Assembly (NCBI RefSeq): GCF_018457175.1
Contig: NZ_JAGFNU010000010.1
Coordinates: 1 to 64,000 of the forward strand
Origin: Pseudohalocynthiibacter aestuariivivens
GTDB taxonomy: Bacteria; Pseudomonadota; Alphaproteobacteria; Rhodobacterales; Rhodobacteraceae
Direction of reading: 5' to 3'
Length of the DNA stretch: 64,000 bases
Positions within the stretch are counted from its first letter, which is position 1. The number at the start of each line of letters is the position of its first letter. The notes beneath the pieces were generated by a model. The model made no database searches. It was not told where the DNA came from and saw only the letters and a program-made list of their open reading frames with translations. Shown here piece after piece: positions 61,383 through 64,000 of this stretch. Made by a program: the position numbers and the translations under genes.

Positions 61383-62389
61383 TGCTTAAGTACTTTTTGG
61401 CCCGGTTGCTTACGTTTCTGCCAACCTTTGTTGGCGTTACTTTAATTTCGTTTTCTTTCATTCGTTTGCTGCCAGGAGACCCTATCATCGTAATGGCGGG
61501 CGAACGCGGGATGAGCGAAGAGAGATACAATGCTCTGATGCAGGAATTCGGGTTTGACCAGCCGATATTGGTTCAATACTGGGACTACCTTCTTGGTGTT
61601 GTGCAGGGGGACTTGGGGCAAAGTTTTGTGACCAAGAGGCCTGTCTGGGACGAGTTTTTCGCGCTGTTCCCTGCGACGTTGGAGCTTTCAATCTGCGCGA
61701 TGATCTTTGCCGTGATGCTGGGTCTTCCCGCAGGCGTGATAGCAGCAGTCAATCGCGGAAAACTGCCGGACCGGTTGTTCATGTCGATTGCTTTGGTCGG
61801 GTATTCCATGCCGATCTTCTGGTGGGCATTGCTGTTGATCATCGTTTTCAGCGGAAACCTCGGTATGACGCCGGTCTCCGGACGGATCGACCTATTATAC
61901 TATTTTGACAGCACAACGGGCTTCATGCTGATCGACAGCCTCTTGTCGGGGCAGGAAGGGGCCTTTCGCTCAGCGGTTCGTCACCTAATCCTGCCTGTGA
62001 TCGTTCTTGGAACAATCCCGCTTGCGGTGATTGCACGCCAGACCCGTTCTGCAATGCTTGAGGTGTTGAGCGAAGACTATATTCGCACCGCACGCGCCAA
62101 GGGTCTTACCCCTGCGCGGGTCAATGGCATTCATGCGCTGCGCAATGCATTGATCCCGGTCATAACCGTTATTGGCCTGATGGTGGGAACCCTGCTGGCG
62201 GGTGCAATCCTGACAGAGACTATCTTTAGCTGGCCGGGGATCGGCAAATGGATGGTCGATAGTATTTTCCGCCGCGACTACCCGGTGGTGCAAGGTGGCC
62301 TCATGCTGATCGCCGTCATGGTTATGATCGTCAATTTAACAGTCGATGTGCTTTACGGCTTCATCAACCCGAAAATCAGGAAACGCTGA
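61382..62389 (+). CDS. DppB-like peptide ABC permease
   Basis: 335 aa from ATG 61382. Six membrane helices, the N-terminal YFLARLLTFLPTF typical of DppB, EAA-like loop YIRTARAKGLTPARV. Its stop overlaps the next start (TGATGG). Confidence 0.92.
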   Translation: MLKYFLARLLTFLPTFVGVTLISFSFIRLLPGDPIIVMAGERGMSEERYNALMQEFGFDQPILVQYWDYLLGVVQGDLGQSFVTKRPVWDEFFALFPATLELSICAMIFAVMLGLPAGVIAAVNRGKLPDRLFMSIALVGYSMPIFWWALLLIIVFSGNLGMTPVSGRIDLLYYFDSTTGFMLIDSLLSGQEGAFRSAVRHLILPVIVLGTIPLAVIARQTRSAMLEVLSEDYIRTARAKGLTPARVNGIHALRNALIPVITVIGLMVGTLLAGAILTETIFSWPGIGKWMVDSIFRRDYPVVQGGLMLIAVMVMIVNLTVDVLYGFINPKIRKR

Positions 62390-63297
62390 TGGACCACGCA
62401 TCCACCGATGAAATCAAATCACAAGCACCGGCGCGCCCAGGCCGCCTGAGCGAGTTTTGGTACTATTTCCGAGAAAACCGTGGTGCGGTGATCGGGCTCT
62501 GGATTTTTGCGGCTTTTGTGATCGTTGCGGCAGGGGCGAACTTGCTGGCACCCTATGATCCGACAGAACAGTTTCGCGAATTCACGCTGGTCCCACCGTT
62601 CTGGGCCGACGGCGGAAATTTTGCCTTTCCGCTCGGAACAGACCCGCTTGGCCGCGATATGCTTTCACGGCTTTTGCACGGCGCGCGATATTCTTTCTTT
62701 GTTGGGATTGTTGTTGTGTCAGTCGCTGCGTTTGGTGGTATTCTCATCGGCTTGCTCGCTGGCTTTGCGCCGAAGTGGGTCGACACAATTATCATGCGGA
62801 TCATGGATATCATCCTGGCGTTCCCGTCGCTGTTGCTCGCCCTCGTTTTGGTTGCGATCCTTGGTCCCTCGCTTACGAATGCGATGATCGCGATCGCGAT
62901 TGTTTTGCAACCTCACTACGTTCGGCTAACACGCGCCTCTGTTATGTCAGAGCGGGGCAAGGATTATGTCACATCCGCCCGGGTTGTCGGGGCAGGTCTG
63001 CCGCGCCTTATGTTTATTACCGTCCTTCCGAACTGCCTTGCCCCCATTATCGTGCAGGCGGCCCTGTCGTTTTCAACGGCAATCCTTGATGCAGCCGCGC
63101 TGGGCTTTCTTGGCATGGGCGCGCAACCTCCAACGCCTGAATGGGGAACCATGCTGGCAGATGCGCGTGAATTCATTCTGCGCGCCTGGTGGGTCGTAAC
63201 TTTTCCCGGTCTTGCCATTCTCGTGACTGTGCTGGCCATTAACCTGATGGGCGACGGTCTTCGTGATGCGCTTGATCCCAAACTGAAGAGAAGCTGA
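62389..63297 (+). CDS. DppC-like peptide ABC permease
   Basis: 302 aa, six membrane helices. [20 protein letters not shown] is the DppC signature; EAA loop [16 protein letters not shown]. Partner of the preceding permease. One base separates its stop from the ATPase ATG. Confidence 0.92.
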   Translation: MDHASTDEIKSQAPARPGRLSEFWYYFRENRGAVIGLWIFAAFVIVAAGANLLAPYDPTEQFREFTLVPPFWADGGNFAFPLGTDPLGRDMLSRLLHGARYSFFVGIVVVSVAAFGGILIGLLAGFAPKWVDTIIMRIMDIILAFPSLLLALVLVAILGPSLTNAMIAIAIVLQPHYVRLTRASVMSERGKDYVTSARVVGAGLPRLMFITVLPNCLAPIIVQAALSFSTAILDAAALGFLGMGAQPPTPEWGTMLADAREFILRAWWVVTFPGLAILVTVLAINLMGDGLRDALDPKLKRS

Positions 63298-63298
63298 C

Positions 63299-64000
63299 AT
63301 GCCGCTTCTGGAAATAAGAAATCTCACTGTCGAGTTTGCCACGGCTTCCGGACCATTCCGTGCTGTGGATGGCGCTGATATTGTTGTTGAGTCCGGCGAT
63401 ATTCTTGCCATTGTAGGCGAAAGCGGCTCTGGCAAATCTGTGATGATGATGGCGATGATGGGGCTTTTGCCCTGGACCGCAACTGTCACCTCCGATGTGA
63501 TGCGGTTTGACGGGCAGGATCTGGCAGACCTTTCCACGCGCGAACGCAGACGCCTTATGGGCAAAGACATCGCCATGATTTTTCAGGAGCCGATGTCATC
63601 GCTCAACCCTTGCTTCAATGTCGGCTACCAAATCAAGGAAGCCCTGCGTCAGCATCTTGGGCTTGACCGCAAGGAGCGACACAATCGTGCAATAGAATTG
63701 CTGGAACAGGTTGGTATTCCGTCGCCGGAAAAGCGGCTGAATGTCTTTCCCCACCAACTTTCAGGCGGGATGAACCAGCGTGTAATGATCGCCATGGCGA
63801 TTGCCTGTTCTCCCAGATTGTTAATTGCGGATGAACCGACAACAGCGCTAGACGTGACTATTCAGGCGCAGGTTCTGGATCTGCTGACGGGGCTGCAACG
63901 GGATACTGGAATGGCCATGATCCTGATCACACATGATATGGGCGTGGTTGCGGAAACGGCTGAGCGGGTCAGCGTGCAATACGCGGGCCAGAAAGTCGAA
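63299..64000 (+). CDS. DppD-like peptide ABC ATPase, truncated by window end
   Basis: Open from ATG 63299 to the last base, 234 codons, no stop. Walker [10 protein letters not shown], signature [12 protein letters not shown], Walker [16 protein letters not shown]-loop ITHDMGVV. The missing part should hold the oligopeptide C-terminal domain; a DppF-type gene probably follows outside. Confidence 0.93.
   Translation, partial: MPLLEIRNLTVEFATASGPFRAVDGADIVVESGDILAIVGESGSGKSVMMMAMMGLLPWTATVTSDVMRFDGQDLADLSTRERRRLMGKDIAMIFQEPMSSLNPCFNVGYQIKEALRQHLGLDRKERHNRAIELLEQVGIPSPEKRLNVFPHQLSGGMNQRVMIAMAIACSPRLLIADEPTTALDVTIQAQVLDLLTGLQRDTGMAMILITHDMGVVAETAERVSVQYAGQKVE

Overview
The window looks like a marine alphaproteobacterium of the Rhodobacteraceae (Roseobacter group). 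The evidence is the complete soxRS-VWXYZABCDEF order known from Paracoccus and roseobacters, the initiator tRNA type that ends rrn operons in this family, a moderate GC content, and accessory families typical of the group (NnrS, YeeE/YedE, a PhnD with a DxDxDG N-terminus). The left edge holds tRNA-fMet, probably the last gene of an rRNA operon lying outside the window. The right edge cuts an ABC ATPase gene. I see no insertion sequence, integrase, CRISPR array or phage gene.

Layout. 1-2.9 kb: tRNA-fMet, then a minus-strand operon of a glyoxalase, a Tat-signal small subunit and a GMC flavoprotein with a 3Fe-4S-type cysteine pattern (a FAD-glucose-dehydrogenase-like complex with no cytochrome subunit here). 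2.9-20 kb: the sulfur-oxidation island. soxR, a YeeE/YedE channel and a ribbon-helix-helix gene run leftward with soxS. soxVW, soxXYZA and soxBCDEF run rightward, followed by a DUF302 protein, 5-aminolevulinate synthase, a second YeeE/YedE protein and two metallo-beta-lactamase-fold proteins. A dyad ATTC-N8-GAAT sits before soxX and before the last MBL gene, with a degenerate copy before soxV; it is the candidate SoxR operator. 20.1-22.9 kb: TetR, acyl-CoA ligase and enoyl-CoA hydratase.

22.9-32.2 kb is the most unusual part. It is one leftward gene set encoding a Ser/Thr kinase, an FHA protein, a PP2C phosphatase, a small GTPase, a dynamin-like GTPase, a second dynamin-like GTPase, a Roadblock-like small protein and an unknown protein. 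The first four genes overlap. No type VI secretion structural gene or TerY-type vWA gene is present. I infer a phosphorylation-controlled GTPase or membrane-remodelling system, and I do not recognise it as a described one.

32.7-36.4 kb: TetR (CecR-like), membrane fusion protein, ABC ATPase and ABC-2 permease (YbhGFSR-like efflux). 36.4-37.6 kb: NnrS. 37.8-44.7 kb: a stress/detoxification neighbourhood with two isochorismatase-like hydrolases, AraC and two TetR regulators with recognisable palindromic operators, two CxxC carboxymuconolactone-decarboxylase/AhpD-like proteins, a glutaredoxin and an alpha/beta hydrolase. 44.9-46.8 kb: a membrane protein, a b-type-cytochrome-like membrane protein and its Rrf2 regulator. 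47.3-52.4 kb: phnDCEE-type phosphonate/phosphite transporter with a HAD-IIA hydrolase, and a convergent phosphoglycolate phosphatase. 52.7-57.4 kb: SLC13/RCK anion transporter, EamA exporter, M20 peptidase, small secreted protein. 57.9-64 kb: GntR regulator and a peptide ABC transporter operon with an M24 aminopeptidase, running off the window.
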